Of a stretch of 64,000 bases of DNA, positions 33,988-43,056 are shown in pieces. Position 1 is the first letter of the stretch. Every line of letters starts with the position of its first letter. Made by a program: the position numbers and the translations under genes. Location of the stretch: contig DAOPQD010000007.1 of assembly GCA_035347995.1 (NCBI GenBank), forward strand, positions 1 through 64,000, in the 5' to 3' direction. Under the pieces are notes generated by a model. That model made no database searches. It was not told the origin of the DNA and saw only the letters and a program-made list of their open reading frames with translations. Origin of the DNA: JAAZNO01 sp012798275 (lineage in GTDB: Bacteria; Chloroflexota; Anaerolineae; B4-G1; SLSP01).

Positions 33988-34880
33988 GCGCACGTCCTAT
34001 CTGCAACTACGAGGGCTCCCGCTACAGCACGGAGTTCTGGGACCGCTCACGCACCTACGAGGACGGCGCGGAGCGCGCTGCCTTGCGCGCGCTGCTTCCC
34101 CCTCAGGGACGCCGGCTGATCGAAATTGGCGCGGGGTTTGGACGCCTGGCAGATCTCTACCAGGGCTACGAGACCGTCGTGCTCTTTGACTACGCCAGCA
34201 CCCAGTTAGAACAGGCGGTCGAGCGCCTTGGGGAGGCCGGTCCGTCGGGGACGCCCCGCTACGTGTACGTGATGGCCGATTTCTACAAGTTGCCCTTCGT
34301 GCCGGGCCTTTTCGACACCGTGACGATGATCCGCACCCTCCATCACGCCGTGGATGCCCCGGCCGTATTGGAAGGCGTGGCGCGCATCCTCGCTCCTCAC
34401 GGCGCCTTCGTATTGGAATTCGCCAACAAGCACAACCTCAAGGCCCTGGCGCGCTATGGATTGCGCCGCCAGCGCTGGTCGCCCTTCGACCTGGAACCCG
34501 TGGAATTCGCGGCGCTCAACTTCGATTTCCATCCCCGCTGGATCTGGGAACAGCTGGCCCGCGTCGGCCTGCGGCGGGAAGCGGTGCGCACCGTTTCTCA
34601 TTTCCGCATTGGAGCACTCAAGCGGCTGTTGCCTGCCACCTGGCTCGTGGCGTTGGATCGGCTCGTCCAGCCTACCGGGCGCTGGTGGCAATGGAGCCCC
34701 AGCGTCTTTGTCCGCGCGACGGCCGGCGATAAGAGCGCCGCCCCGGCCGGCGCCTTCTTCGCCTGCCCGGAATGCGGCGCGCTGCTAGGCGCCCCTTCAC
34801 CGACGGCTTTCACCTGCGCGGGATGTGGTCGCGCCTGGAAACGCCAGGGCGCCATCTACAACTTCCGCGAAGCCGCATAG
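33984..34880 (+). CDS. SAM-dependent methyltransferase with C-terminal zinc ribbon
   Basis: 298 residues. LIEIGAGFGRLADLY is the class I SAM-binding motif, with FDTVTMIRTLHHAVDAP as the later conserved stretch (Methyltransf_11-like). The C-terminus has a CPECG...CAGCG zinc ribbon (about residues 255-285), an unusual place for one; RlmA/Trm112-like methyltransferases carry theirs at the N-terminus or on a partner. The substrate is unknown. It overlaps the membrane-anchored gene upstream (ATGA). Confidence 0.8.
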   Translation: MSARPICNYEGSRYSTEFWDRSRTYEDGAERAALRALLPPQGRRLIEIGAGFGRLADLYQGYETVVLFDYASTQLEQAVERLGEAGPSGTPRYVYVMADFYKLPFVPGLFDTVTMIRTLHHAVDAPAVLEGVARILAPHGAFVLEFANKHNLKALARYGLRRQRWSPFDLEPVEFAALNFDFHPRWIWEQLARVGLRREAVRTVSHFRIGALKRLLPATWLVALDRLVQPTGRWWQWSPSVFVRATAGDKSAAPAGAFFACPECGALLGAPSPTAFTCAGCGRAWKRQGAIYNFREAA

Positions 34881-35015
34881 TCCCCGCGTATGGATGGACG
34901 ACATAGATCGCGCCCGCGTTCACGACGTTCACGGCGAGCCCTGCGAAGCGCCTGCAGACCCCCCGGCAAGCGCGTAAGGTTGTCCATTCCCCAACCTGGC
35001 TTATAATCCCGCCTG

Positions 35016-35855
35016 ATGGAACCGAGAAGTGCGCCCGAACACCTCAACCCCTGGATTGGCCCCTGGGAAGGGGGCTGGTTTCTCATTCCGCTCGCTGCGG
35101 TCCTCGGCGGTGCCTGGACCGCAGCCCGGCCCCTGAACGCGGAAACGCTGCCGCAACTGGCGCTCGCCGGCGGCGTCGCCCTCATCGCCTGGGCGCCGCT
35201 GTGGCGCGCGCTCACCTACACCAATTGGAAGGCGCCGCTCCATACCTGGCGCGATTGGGACGCGCGCGCGCCGGTACCGGCCCTGCCTTTTGCCCAACCG
35301 GGCGCGCCCGGCGCGACGCTCACTCGCGCCCTGGAACATGCCCGCGCGTGGTGGCTGGCGCAAGGACGCGCCGCCCTCGCGTCGCCGCTCGGCTCGGCGC
35401 TGCTGGCATGGGTCGCCGGCGTGCTGCTGAGCCTGCCCCTGGGACGCAGCGCGCTGCTGTTGACGCTGTTGCACTGCGCCTGGGCGCAGCTGCTGACGCT
35501 GTGGAGCGAGGGATGCGGACGCCCCGGCCCTTTGGGTGAAGCGGTCGCGCTCGGCGGATTGCCCTGGCTCCTCGGCGCGACATTGGGCCAGGGTTCCCTG
35601 CCTGTGGGCAGCGCTCTCGCCGTGATCGCGCTGCTCGGCCTCTACGCCATCCCCGGCGTGCCGGCATTCCTCGGCCCGCTGCTGGCGGCGGGATACGTGC
35701 TCTGGCAGGGACAGCCCCTGGCGACGGGGGTGCTCCTGCTGCTGGCACTCCCCGGCCTGCTCCTGCTCACGCAGCGGCTACCTGCCCCGCACTACCGCCG
35801 CGCCATCGCTTTTTGGCTCATGGCCATGCTCCTCCTGATGGGATGGGTGCTGTGA
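35016..35855 (+). CDS. multi-pass membrane protein of unknown function
   Basis: 279 residues with about six to seven predicted membrane helices, very rich in Leu, Ala and Gly. An extra-helical segment (WKAPLHTWRDWDARAPVP) separates the first pair from the rest. No family recognised. The next gene, another methyltransferase, begins 1 bp after its stop, so they are co-transcribed. Confidence 0.75.
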   Translation: MEPRSAPEHLNPWIGPWEGGWFLIPLAAVLGGAWTAARPLNAETLPQLALAGGVALIAWAPLWRALTYTNWKAPLHTWRDWDARAPVPALPFAQPGAPGATLTRALEHARAWWLAQGRAALASPLGSALLAWVAGVLLSLPLGRSALLLTLLHCAWAQLLTLWSEGCGRPGPLGEAVALGGLPWLLGATLGQGSLPVGSALAVIALLGLYAIPGVPAFLGPLLAAGYVLWQGQPLATGVLLLLALPGLLLLTQRLPAPHYRRAIAFWLMAMLLLMGWVL

Positions 35856-35856
35856 G

Positions 35857-36690
35857 ATGAAGTGGCTGGCTCTGGTCGCCGGGTTGCTAGTGCTGGCGGC
35901 GTTGCTCTACTGGCAGCTGATCATCGCCGAAGGGGCCTATCTGGGGCGGCGGACAGTCGCCTTCCTCTACAACCTCTCGGCGCGAGCCTATGACCGCATC
36001 AAGCAATACGATCCCGGTTACGAACAATGGTTCCTCGGCCTGCCCTTGAGCCGCGCCATGCAGCTGCACCCCGATCCGTTGCTCCTGGACGTGGCAGCCG
36101 GCACGGGACGCCTGGCGCGCACGCTGTTCCGGCAGGCTGGATTCCACGGGCGGATGATCTTGCTGGACGCAGCGCGCGACATGCTCAGCGAAGCCGTCCG
36201 CACCACCCGGCCATGGGCCGCGCAGCTCACTTTTATCTGGCAGAATGCCGCCCACTTGCCCTTTCCCGATGCCACATTCGATGGGGTCAGCTGCCTGGAG
36301 GCGCTGGAATTCATGCCCGATCCCGACGCCGTCCTGCGTGAGATGCTGCGGGTGCTCCGGCCGGGCGGCTTGTTGCTGACGACCAACCGCATCGGCAAGC
36401 TGGCGCGGCTGTTGCCGGGGCGCACCTGCACGCCGGAGGCCTTCGAAGAGCGATTGCACTCCCTGGGGCTGGAAATGGTGCGCACCCAGACCTGGCAGGA
36501 GGACTACGACCTGATTTGGGCAGTCAAGCCCGGCGTCATGACGCCGATCCCGCCGCGCACGCTGGAGACACTGCTCCGTTGCCCGCGTTGCGGCGCCGCC
36601 ATGCACCAGGAGGAGCGGGCCTTCGTCTGTGAGAATGCCCATCGCGCTCCTCTCGCCGCCGATGGCGTCATCGAACTCGCGCGTGTGTGA
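35857..36690 (+). CDS. membrane-anchored SAM-dependent methyltransferase with C-terminal zinc ribbon
   Basis: 277 residues. An N-terminal membrane helix (LALVAGLLVLAALLYWQLII) is followed by LLLDVAAGTGRLARTLF (SAM-binding motif I), FPDATFDGVSCLEALEFMPD, and a C-terminal CPRCG...C ribbon in which the last knuckle is C-E-N-A-H rather than CxxC. The same methyltransferase-plus-ribbon plan occurs in the gene at 33984, but here membrane-tethered. UbiE/Methyltransf_11-like; a lipid substrate would fit the anchor, as inference. Confidence 0.8.
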   Translation: MKWLALVAGLLVLAALLYWQLIIAEGAYLGRRTVAFLYNLSARAYDRIKQYDPGYEQWFLGLPLSRAMQLHPDPLLLDVAAGTGRLARTLFRQAGFHGRMILLDAARDMLSEAVRTTRPWAAQLTFIWQNAAHLPFPDATFDGVSCLEALEFMPDPDAVLREMLRVLRPGGLLLTTNRIGKLARLLPGRTCTPEAFEERLHSLGLEMVRTQTWQEDYDLIWAVKPGVMTPIPPRTLETLLRCPRCGAAMHQEERAFVCENAHRAPLAADGVIELARV

Positions 36691-36761
36691 GACTGGATGC
36701 TGGAAGCTGGCGGCTGGGAGCTGGATGCTGGTTTCCCTTTACCTTCTGCTGAGGAGTCTTT

Positions 36762-38900
36762 ATGGACACAAACGGCATTCTCGCCGCAGTAGCGGTAGAC
36801 CTCCAATTGGCGCTGGAACGGGTGCGCGCCGCCGCGACGCTGTTGGACGAGGGGAACACCATCCCTTTCATCGCCCGTTACCGCAAAGAAGTCACCCTGT
36901 CGCTGGATGAGGAACAGCTCCGCCAGGTCGCCGAACGGCTTGGCTATCGCCGCAACCTGGAAGAGCGCCGCGAGACGATCCTCCGCACGCTAGAGGAGCA
37001 GGGCGTGCTCACCCCCGAGCTGCAGAGCGAAGTCGCCGCCGCCGATACGCTGCAACGCCTGGAGGACCTCTATCGCCCGTACAAGCCCAGGCGCCGCACG
37101 CGCGCCACAGCAGCTCGCGAAAAAGGGCTTCAGCCGCTGGCCGATTTGATCCTGGCACAGCCCCTCGCAGGGGAACGCGAGACCCTCGCCGCGCCCTTCA
37201 TCAACGAGCAAGTCCCCACGGTCGAAGAGGCCTATGCCGGCGCGCGGGACATCGTCGCCGAGACGATCGCCGATGCGCCGGAGGTGCGGGGCGCACTCCG
37301 CGACCTGGCGCAACGGCGCGGGGTCCTCACCACCGCCGTCGCTGATGAGGCAAAGGATCCTGAGGGGGTCTATCGCATGTACTACGCCTTCTTCGCGGAT
37401 GTGCGTAACCTGCGTCCCCACCAGATTCTGGCGTTGAACCGGGGAGAGCGCGAGGAAGTCCTCAAACTCAGCCTGGAGCTCCCCCCCGCCGAAAGCCTGG
37501 GCATTCTGGCGCGCCATTTTCCTGCCGACCCGGCGTCCCCGCTGAGCGAGGAGCTGCGCCTGGCCCGCGAGGACGCCTTCACGCGGCTGCTGTTCCCGGC
37601 CGTGGAGCGCGACACCCGCCGCGCCCTCACCGAGGTCGCCGACGCCCATGCGATCGGCGTCTTCGCCACCAATTTGCGCTCGCTGCTCCTGCAACCGCCC
37701 CTCCGCGGCCAGGTCGTCCTGGGCATTGATCCGGGCATTCGCACCGGCTGCAAGGTCGCCGTCGTGGACGCCACCGGCAAGGTGCTCGCCACCGACACTA
37801 TCTATCCCGACCGGCATCGTGGCGAGGCGGAGGCCATACTGCGCCGCCTGGTGCAGCACCATCACGTCACCGTCATTGCCATCGGGAATGGCACCGCCGG
37901 CCGTGAGACCGAAGCGCTGGTCGCCGGGCTGATCGGCGCGGGACTGCCGGTCAACTACACCATCGTCAATGAGGCCGGCGCTTCCGTGTATTCCGCCTCC
38001 AAACTGGCGCGGCAGGAGCTGCCGGACCTGGATGTCTCACTGCGCGGCGCGGTCTCCATCGCCCGGCGGCTTCAGGATCCGCTGGCCGAACTGGTGAAAA
38101 TCGAACCCAAGGCCATCGGCGTAGGGCTGTATCAGCACGACGTGGATCAGAAAGCCCTGTCGGAGGCGCTCGATACCGTCATCGAATCGGCGGTCAACAG
38201 CGTGGGCGTGGATTTGAACACGGCCTCGCCGGCGCTGCTGGAGCACGTCTCCGGCATCGGCCCCAAAATGGCGCAGGCCATCGTGGCGTACCGGGACGCG
38301 CAGGGGCCGTTCCGCTCGCGTGAGGCGCTGCGCCAGGTCAACGGCCTGGGCCCCAAGACTTTCGAGCAGGCGGCGGGCTTCCTGCGCCTGCCCGATGGAG
38401 AATCGCCGCTGGACAATACGCCGATTCACCCCGAAAGCTACGCCGTCGCGCACAAGGTGCTCGATCTGCTGGGCCTGCCGCTGGGACATCCCCATCTGCC
38501 GCAGGCGTTGCAGAACCTGCGCCGCGAATGGGATCTCGAAGTCCTGGCGCAGGACTTGGAAACGGGGAAACCGACGCTCGAGGACATCCTCGACGCGCTG
38601 GCGCGCCCCGGCCGCGATCCCCGCGACGAGCTGGAAGGCCCCATCCTGCGCGGGGACGTGCTGCACATCGAAGACCTGCATGAGGGGATGCGGCTCAGGG
38701 GGACGGTGCGCAATGTTGTGGATTTCGGCGCCTTCGTGGACATTGGGGTCAAACGCGACGGGCTGATCCACATCAGCCGCATGGGCAGCGGCTACGTGCG
38801 CAATCCCCACGAAAAAGTCGCCGTCGGCGACGTGATCGAGGTTGAGGTCGTGGAGGTAGATCTGCAGCGCGGGCGCATCAGTCTCGCGCTGGTGGAATAA
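36762..38900 (+). CDS. tex: Tex-family transcription accessory protein (S1 RNA-binding)
   Basis: 712 residues with the complete Tex plan: N-terminal helical domain with IPFIARYRKEVTLSLDEEQL, a YqgF/RNase H-like domain (VVLGIDPGIRTGCKVAVVD near residue 325), a helix-hairpin-helix region (LLEHVSGIGPKMAQAIVAYR, NGLGPKTFEQAAGFL), and a C-terminal S1 domain (LRGTVRNVVDFGAFVDIGVK). Tex binds nucleic acid and affects transcription and stress tolerance; the exact role is unsettled. The 71-bp gap upstream holds near-tandem CTGGATGCTGG phrases. Confidence 0.95.
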   Translation: MDTNGILAAVAVDLQLALERVRAAATLLDEGNTIPFIARYRKEVTLSLDEEQLRQVAERLGYRRNLEERRETILRTLEEQGVLTPELQSEVAAADTLQRLEDLYRPYKPRRRTRATAAREKGLQPLADLILAQPLAGERETLAAPFINEQVPTVEEAYAGARDIVAETIADAPEVRGALRDLAQRRGVLTTAVADEAKDPEGVYRMYYAFFADVRNLRPHQILALNRGEREEVLKLSLELPPAESLGILARHFPADPASPLSEELRLAREDAFTRLLFPAVERDTRRALTEVADAHAIGVFATNLRSLLLQPPLRGQVVLGIDPGIRTGCKVAVVDATGKVLATDTIYPDRHRGEAEAILRRLVQHHHVTVIAIGNGTAGRETEALVAGLIGAGLPVNYTIVNEAGASVYSASKLARQELPDLDVSLRGAVSIARRLQDPLAELVKIEPKAIGVGLYQHDVDQKALSEALDTVIESAVNSVGVDLNTASPALLEHVSGIGPKMAQAIVAYRDAQGPFRSREALRQVNGLGPKTFEQAAGFLRLPDGESPLDNTPIHPESYAVAHKVLDLLGLPLGHPHLPQALQNLRREWDLEVLAQDLETGKPTLEDILDALARPGRDPRDELEGPILRGDVLHIEDLHEGMRLRGTVRNVVDFGAFVDIGVKRDGLIHISRMGSGYVRNPHEKVAVGDVIEVEVVEVDLQRGRISLALVE

Positions 38901-38945
38901 GGCGGGCGGCGGGTTACGCGCCGGGTGCCGCGCCGAGGGCCTGCC

Positions 38946-39356
38946 TCACTTCTGGCGGGATTTGAGGATCTGCGCCGCGCCCCGGAAGCGGGCGGGATCG
39001 GCGATTTGCTTGCGCGCCGGGCGCTCCAGCTCGGACACAATGAGGGTGCGCAGCCGGGTGAGCGATTCCGGCGTGATCGGATCGGCACGCAGCGCCAGTC
39101 CCAGGGCATAGTTGGAAGCGCCCAACGCCCAATCCCACTCGCGGCGCAGCGAATCGGCCTTCACATCGTAAGCGCGCTTGTCCCAGGCCTTGGCGGATTG
39201 TTGAGCGTCGTCGTAGACCTCACGCAACGCCGTCCCCGTCACCGCCAGGAGATCGTGCGCCAGCGCCTGTTCGTCTTGCTTCAACGTCGCGGGCAGATGC
39301 ACCAGCAGCAGCTCAGCCACCACCCGCAATTGGCGATTTCGCTCGAGTATCGTCAT
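38946..39356 (-). CDS. hypothetical cytoplasmic protein
   Basis: 136 residues from ATG 39356 (MTILERNRQLRVVAELL). Predicted largely helical with no membrane segment, no cysteine and several Trp (KAWDKRAYD, REWDWALGAS). No family recognised. It faces the tex gene end-to-end and is divergent from the membrane protein at 39388 (31 bp between starts). Confidence 0.65.
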   Translation of the reverse strand: MTILERNRQLRVVAELLLVHLPATLKQDEQALAHDLLAVTGTALREVYDDAQQSAKAWDKRAYDVKADSLRREWDWALGASNYALGLALRADPITPESLTRLRTLIVSELERPARKQIADPARFRGAAQILKSRQK

Positions 39357-39387
39357 AGAGTTCACCAGGATCGGGAATTGGGAAACA

Positions 39388-39861
39388 ATGACAGCGCCAA
39401 ACCTACCACAGCCCGGTCGGAAGTCAACCCGCACGCGCTGGCTCGCGCGCGGGGCCATTCTGGCCGTGCTGCTCTGGAATCTTTCCGCAGCGCTCCCCTT
39501 TATCGCGTATCCTGAGGTCTACGCTGGCGCCTTCGAACTTTCGGGAACGGTGGGCGCGGTGCTCACCCGTAGCATCGGCGTGCTATTTCTCATGTGGGTC
39601 ATCCCTTACCTGCCGGCGGCGCTCGATCCGGTGCGCTATCGTGTCTGCCTGGCCGTCATCCTCGTCCAACAGGGGATCGGGTTGACCGCCGAGAGCTGGA
39701 TGGCGCTGACCCTGCCGGCGGGACACGCCAGCTTGCGCGCCACGGGCCTGCGCTTCATCGCCTTCGATGCTGCGGGACTGGTGTTGCTCACGGCGGCATG
39801 GCGGCTCACTCGTCCCGCCGCGCGGGATGGCGCGAAAGACAGATCGGCGGCGGAATCTTGA
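39388..39861 (+). CDS. small multi-pass membrane protein of unknown function
   Basis: 157 residues with four predicted membrane helices (LARGAILAVLLWNLSAALPF is the first). Conserved-looking features: FIAYPEVYAGAFELSG and LVQQGIGLTAESWMAL. Its end overlaps the end of plsY on the other strand by 56 bp. Function unknown. Confidence 0.7.
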   Translation: MTAPNLPQPGRKSTRTRWLARGAILAVLLWNLSAALPFIAYPEVYAGAFELSGTVGAVLTRSIGVLFLMWVIPYLPAALDPVRYRVCLAVILVQQGIGLTAESWMALTLPAGHASLRATGLRFIAFDAAGLVLLTAAWRLTRPAARDGAKDRSAAES

Positions 39862-40447
39862 GATAGATGGGCAGGAAGTTCTCCTCCCGCCGCCGCAGCC
39901 GCCGGATGTTGGGACGCAAGGCCCAAAGCGTGAGCGCCATCGCCGGCAAGGCGAAGCCCACCACCACGGCCGGCATTTTCAAGACGCCGAACAGGATGGG
40001 CAACGACAGGGCGACAGAAATCGAGGCCACCGAAGCGTGCCCGACCAGGAGTCCCATCCCCACCGCCAGCCCCACCAGGATCGGCAAAGCCGGGGACCAC
40101 AACGCCGCCGCAACACCGACGCTGGTTGACGTCCCGGCCCCGCCGCGAAAGCCCAGGAAGCACGAGTAATTGTGTCCCACCACGGCGAGGACGCCGGCAA
40201 GCGCCAGCCCCCAGTCGTTGACGTGTAACGCCTGCGCCAGCCAGATGGCGGCGGCGCCCTTGAGGCCATCACTTATCATGGTGAGCGCTGCCGGGATGAG
40301 GCCCGCCGTCCGCCAGACATTCGTCCCGCCGGTGCGCCCCGTCCCATGATGACGGACGTCAATCCGCCGGAAAGCCCATCCCCAGAGCAACCCCGCCGGC
40401 AGCGATCCCAGCAAGTACCCGCCAAGTGCCGCAACGATCATCTTCAC
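39806..40447 (-). CDS. plsY: acyl-phosphate glycerol-3-phosphate acyltransferase PlsY
   Basis: 213 residues with five to six membrane helices. The three PlsY active-site motifs are visible: GYLLGSLPAGLLWG, HHGTGRTGGTNVWRTAG (normally GSGNxGxTNxxR; here GTGRTGGTN) and VVGHNYSCFLGFRGGAG. It acylates glycerol-3-phosphate at the membrane, first step of phospholipid synthesis. Its start overlaps the degV stop (ATGA). The C-terminal tail runs antisense over the neighbouring gene's end. Confidence 0.9.
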   Translation of the reverse strand: MKMIVAALGGYLLGSLPAGLLWGWAFRRIDVRHHGTGRTGGTNVWRTAGLIPAALTMISDGLKGAAAIWLAQALHVNDWGLALAGVLAVVGHNYSCFLGFRGGAGTSTSVGVAAALWSPALPILVGLAVGMGLLVGHASVASISVALSLPILFGVLKMPAVVVGFALPAMALTLWALRPNIRRLRRREENFLPIYLKIPPPICLSRHPARRDE

Positions 40448-41415
40448 CTCGTGTCCTCCTCCTTCGAACCGGGCAGCCGGACATTATCCAACAGCTCCTT
40501 CGCCTGTCCCTGCAACCGCGAAAGGCCGCCGCGCAAAGCCGGTCTCTCAGAGATCACAAAACCGGCTTCCGCACAGTACGCCACGCCGATGGACCCCGGT
40601 CCCGCGTGCACGCCCAACGCCACGGGCACCCGCGTGAGATATGTCTCCACACAGTTGACGGCGGCCTTGAGCTGAGACAGCAATTCCTGAGCTTCCTCCT
40701 CGACTTCAGCGAAGTGAACGGCGACCCGCGCCGGAGAATCGCCCACCTGCGCCTTCACCCGCTCCACGAGCTGGCTCAATCCCCGCCCGCGTCGCCGCAC
40801 CTGTCCGAGCAGGCCCACTTTGTTGTCGCCCACACGGACGAGGGGCTGAATGTTCAAGAGGCCGCTCACCAATCGCGCCGCGCTGGCCAGACGCCCGCCA
40901 CGAATGACATAGTTGACATTCTCCAGCAGCGCGATCAGCTCCACTTTGGGCACCAAGGCGCGGGCCCGCGCGACGACGTCCGCAAGCGGCGCCCCCTCCA
41001 CAGCCGCGCGGGCGGCTTCCAGAACCACAAAACCCTCTGCCATGGCCGTGGTGGCCGTGTCTATCACCGTGACGGGGATGGGGCTGGATTGGGCCGCCAG
41101 TTCTGCTACATCGCAGGTGGCGCTCTGCGTTCCAGCCAGATGAATGGAGACGATGGCTTTGGCTCTGGCCGCCACACGTCGGTAGACCTCCAGGAAAACG
41201 CTGGCGGAAGGCACACTCGTCCCGACATCGGGCTCCGCTTGCGCGCGGGCCAGCCTGAAGAATTCCGCCGGCGTAATGTCCACACCATCGAGAAACGATC
41301 GGGGCCCCACCTGCACCCAGTAGGGGACCACTTCGATGGCGTACTCCTGCAACAAAGATTCCGGCAAACCTGCGGCAGAATCTGTCACAATGGCGACAGG
41401 ATCCAAGTTCTCCAT
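40444..41415 (-). CDS. DegV-family fatty-acid-binding protein
   Basis: 323 residues from ATG 41415 (MENLDPVAIVTDSAAGLP). AIVTDSAAGLPESLLQEYAI is the DegV start; GTSVPSASVFLEVYRRVA, SIHLAGTQSATCDVAE and YVIRGGRLASAARLV follow. DegV/FakB proteins bind a fatty acid so that FakA can phosphorylate it, giving the acyl-phosphate that PlsY uses. Coupling to plsY by a 4-bp overlap fits that route. Confidence 0.9.
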   Translation of the reverse strand: MENLDPVAIVTDSAAGLPESLLQEYAIEVVPYWVQVGPRSFLDGVDITPAEFFRLARAQAEPDVGTSVPSASVFLEVYRRVAARAKAIVSIHLAGTQSATCDVAELAAQSSPIPVTVIDTATTAMAEGFVVLEAARAAVEGAPLADVVARARALVPKVELIALLENVNYVIRGGRLASAARLVSGLLNIQPLVRVGDNKVGLLGQVRRRGRGLSQLVERVKAQVGDSPARVAVHFAEVEEEAQELLSQLKAAVNCVETYLTRVPVALGVHAGPGSIGVAYCAEAGFVISERPALRGGLSRLQGQAKELLDNVRLPGSKEEDTR

Positions 41416-41532
41416 ACAGCACCTCCGATTTGGCAAATGGCCAATTTCTGATAGGATAAGCACCGTGAGTGTACCCGCAACAGGGGTTCCGACAAGTCAA
41501 GCCCCTGAGATTCCTGTGAAAGGAGCAACGCG

Positions 41533-41952
41533 ATGGCTCGCACAGCCGTATTTGCCGGGTTGGTTTCCGATGAATTCGGGCAAGCCGTCAACGTCGGCTT
41601 CCTGGGTGATGAAGCCTACTACATCGTCAACGACGCCGGCTTTGAGCGTCACATTCTCGCCGAAATTGTGGATCGGCAGGTGCTGCGGCAGTTGAGTGAA
41701 CAGGTGCTGGCCCAACGGGACCTGGTCGTCGAAGGGACGCTGAAATTCCTGGGACAGGAAGACCTGTTTGCCAAGGCCATGGTCGAAGCCTCCCTGGACA
41801 AAATGGATGAAAATATCGAGCAGCTCCTTCAGACAGGGCTGCCAGAAGAGGCGCGAGTCTGGTTGGGATTGATGGGGTTTCACATTGTGATCAATTATCA
41901 TGGGGACATCCTCGCTCTCGATTTTCCGAGCGAGACGGACACCGACGAATAG
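41533..41952 (+). CDS. hypothetical protein
   Basis: 139 residues from ATG 41533, with AGGAG upstream. Acidic, soluble, mixed alpha/beta (FAGLVSDEFGQAVNVGFLGD at the N-terminus, GFHIVINYHGDILALDFP near the end). No motif or family recognised. Divergent from degV and followed by the terminator of the tRNA genes on the other strand. Confidence 0.7.
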   Translation: MARTAVFAGLVSDEFGQAVNVGFLGDEAYYIVNDAGFERHILAEIVDRQVLRQLSEQVLAQRDLVVEGTLKFLGQEDLFAKAMVEASLDKMDENIEQLLQTGLPEEARVWLGLMGFHIVINYHGDILALDFPSETDTDE

Positions 41953-41978
41953 TCGCCGGGGCGCAAGGACTCCTTCCT

Positions 41979-42015
41979 TAAAACAACCCTCCCCGCTTGG
42001 CTTAAGCGGGGAGGG
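41979..42015 (-). terminator. rho-independent terminator of the tRNA-Ala genes
   Basis: CCCTCCCCGCTT (41987-41998) pairs with AAGCGGGGAGGG (42004-42015), loop of 5. On the minus strand TTGTTTTA follows. It lies 4 bases after the tRNA-Ala(GGC) gene. Confidence 0.88.
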
Positions 42016-42019
42016 TGTG

Positions 42020-42092
42020 TGGACCTGAAGGGATTCGAACCCTTGACCTCCTCAATGCCATTGAGGCGCGCTCCCAACTGCGCCACAGGCCC
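42020..42092 (-). tRNA. tRNA-Ala (anticodon GGC)
   Basis: 73 nt cloverleaf on the minus strand: acceptor GGGCCTG pairs with CAGGTCC, including the G3-U70 pair that identifies alanine tRNA; anticodon stem CCTCA/TGAGG with loop ATGGCAT; T-loop GGTTCGAATCC. CCA is not encoded. Reads GCC/GCU codons. Confidence 0.96.
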
Positions 42093-42129
42093 AACAGCGA
42101 TTCGATTGTTGCGGGCGCAAGCCCCGCTA

Positions 42130-42202
42130 TGGAGATGAGGGGATTCGAACCCCTGGCCTCTACAGTGCGATTGTAGCGCTCTCCCAGCTGAGCTACATCC
42201 CC
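42130..42202 (-). tRNA. tRNA-Ala (anticodon CGC)
   Basis: 73 nt on the minus strand: acceptor GGGGATG pairs with CATCTCC, again with G3-U70; D-arm AGCTCAGCTGGGAGAGCG; anticodon stem CTACA/TGTAG with loop ATCGCAC; T-loop GGTTCGAATCC. Reads GCG. It lies 37 bp upstream of tRNA-Ala(GGC) and shares its terminator. Confidence 0.96.
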
Positions 42203-42249
42203 TGGCGTTTGCAAGCAAGATTATACCACAATCGTTTGAGGTGACAAGC

Positions 42250-43056
42250 TCACAATTCCTCGCCGAAGCGCCCGCGAAAACGCAGGAAGAAAGCGTAGCC
42301 CGCGACCAGGATCAGCAACGCCGTCACCGCCGTGCGCACCAGAAAATCCCACGTCGTCAGCCGTCCATAGTAGACCAGATCCTGGTACGTGTTGATGATC
42401 GAGGCCATGGGATTCAGCCAGAACAACAACCGCCGCGGCGAGAACTGCAGCCCCAGCAGCGTCGCCGAATCCGTCACCTGTTGCACGGAATACCAGATCG
42501 GTGTGAGAAAAAACCACGCCAGGATCGCCACATCCATGACCATGTGCGTGTCGCGGTAGAAGACTTCCAGCGTGGACAGGAAGAGCACGATGCCGATGGT
42601 GAAACACGTCTGCACCAGGATCGGCAAGGGCAACAACAGGACCCACGCGCTGAGCGGCACCCCCGAAATCCACGCCAGCAGGAACAGCACGGGCAGGCTG
42701 ATGAGGAAGTTCACCAGGCCCGAAAGCACCGTCGCAATGGGCAGAATCTCGCGGGGAAAATACACCTTCTTGATCAAATGGCTGTTACCGGTAATGCTGA
42801 ACAATCCACCCATCACCGCCGCGGAGAAGTAATTCCACGGCAACAGGCCGCTCAACACAAAGATGTGGAAATCCCGCATGGGCGAGCGCTGCATCACATT
42901 GAAGACGAAGGTAAACACCAGCATCATCAACAGGGGATTGAGCCACGACCAGAGCACGCCCAGAATCGAATTCTTGTAGCGCACCTTCAGATCGCGCAGT
43001 ACCAGGTTGTAGACAAGCTCACGATACTGCCAGAGTTCCTTGAGCGCTTTAATCAT
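42250..43056 (-). CDS. ABC-2 type polysaccharide/O-antigen export permease (Wzm-like)
   Basis: 268 residues with about six membrane helices. LKELWQYRELVYNLVLRDLKVRYKN-type N-terminus (the cytoplasmic helix of Wzm/TagG permeases) and NSILGVLWSWLNPLLMMLVF are characteristic. It exports undecaprenyl-linked glycans together with an ATPase (Wzt/TagH). No ATPase gene is next to it in the window. It overlaps the GT2 gene upstream by 8 bp, linking it to glycan assembly. Confidence 0.88.
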   Translation of the reverse strand: MIKALKELWQYRELVYNLVLRDLKVRYKNSILGVLWSWLNPLLMMLVFTFVFNVMQRSPMRDFHIFVLSGLLPWNYFSAAVMGGLFSITGNSHLIKKVYFPREILPIATVLSGLVNFLISLPVLFLLAWISGVPLSAWVLLLPLPILVQTCFTIGIVLFLSTLEVFYRDTHMVMDVAILAWFFLTPIWYSVQQVTDSATLLGLQFSPRRLLFWLNPMASIINTYQDLVYYGRLTTWDFLVRTAVTALLILVAGYAFFLRFRGRFGEEL

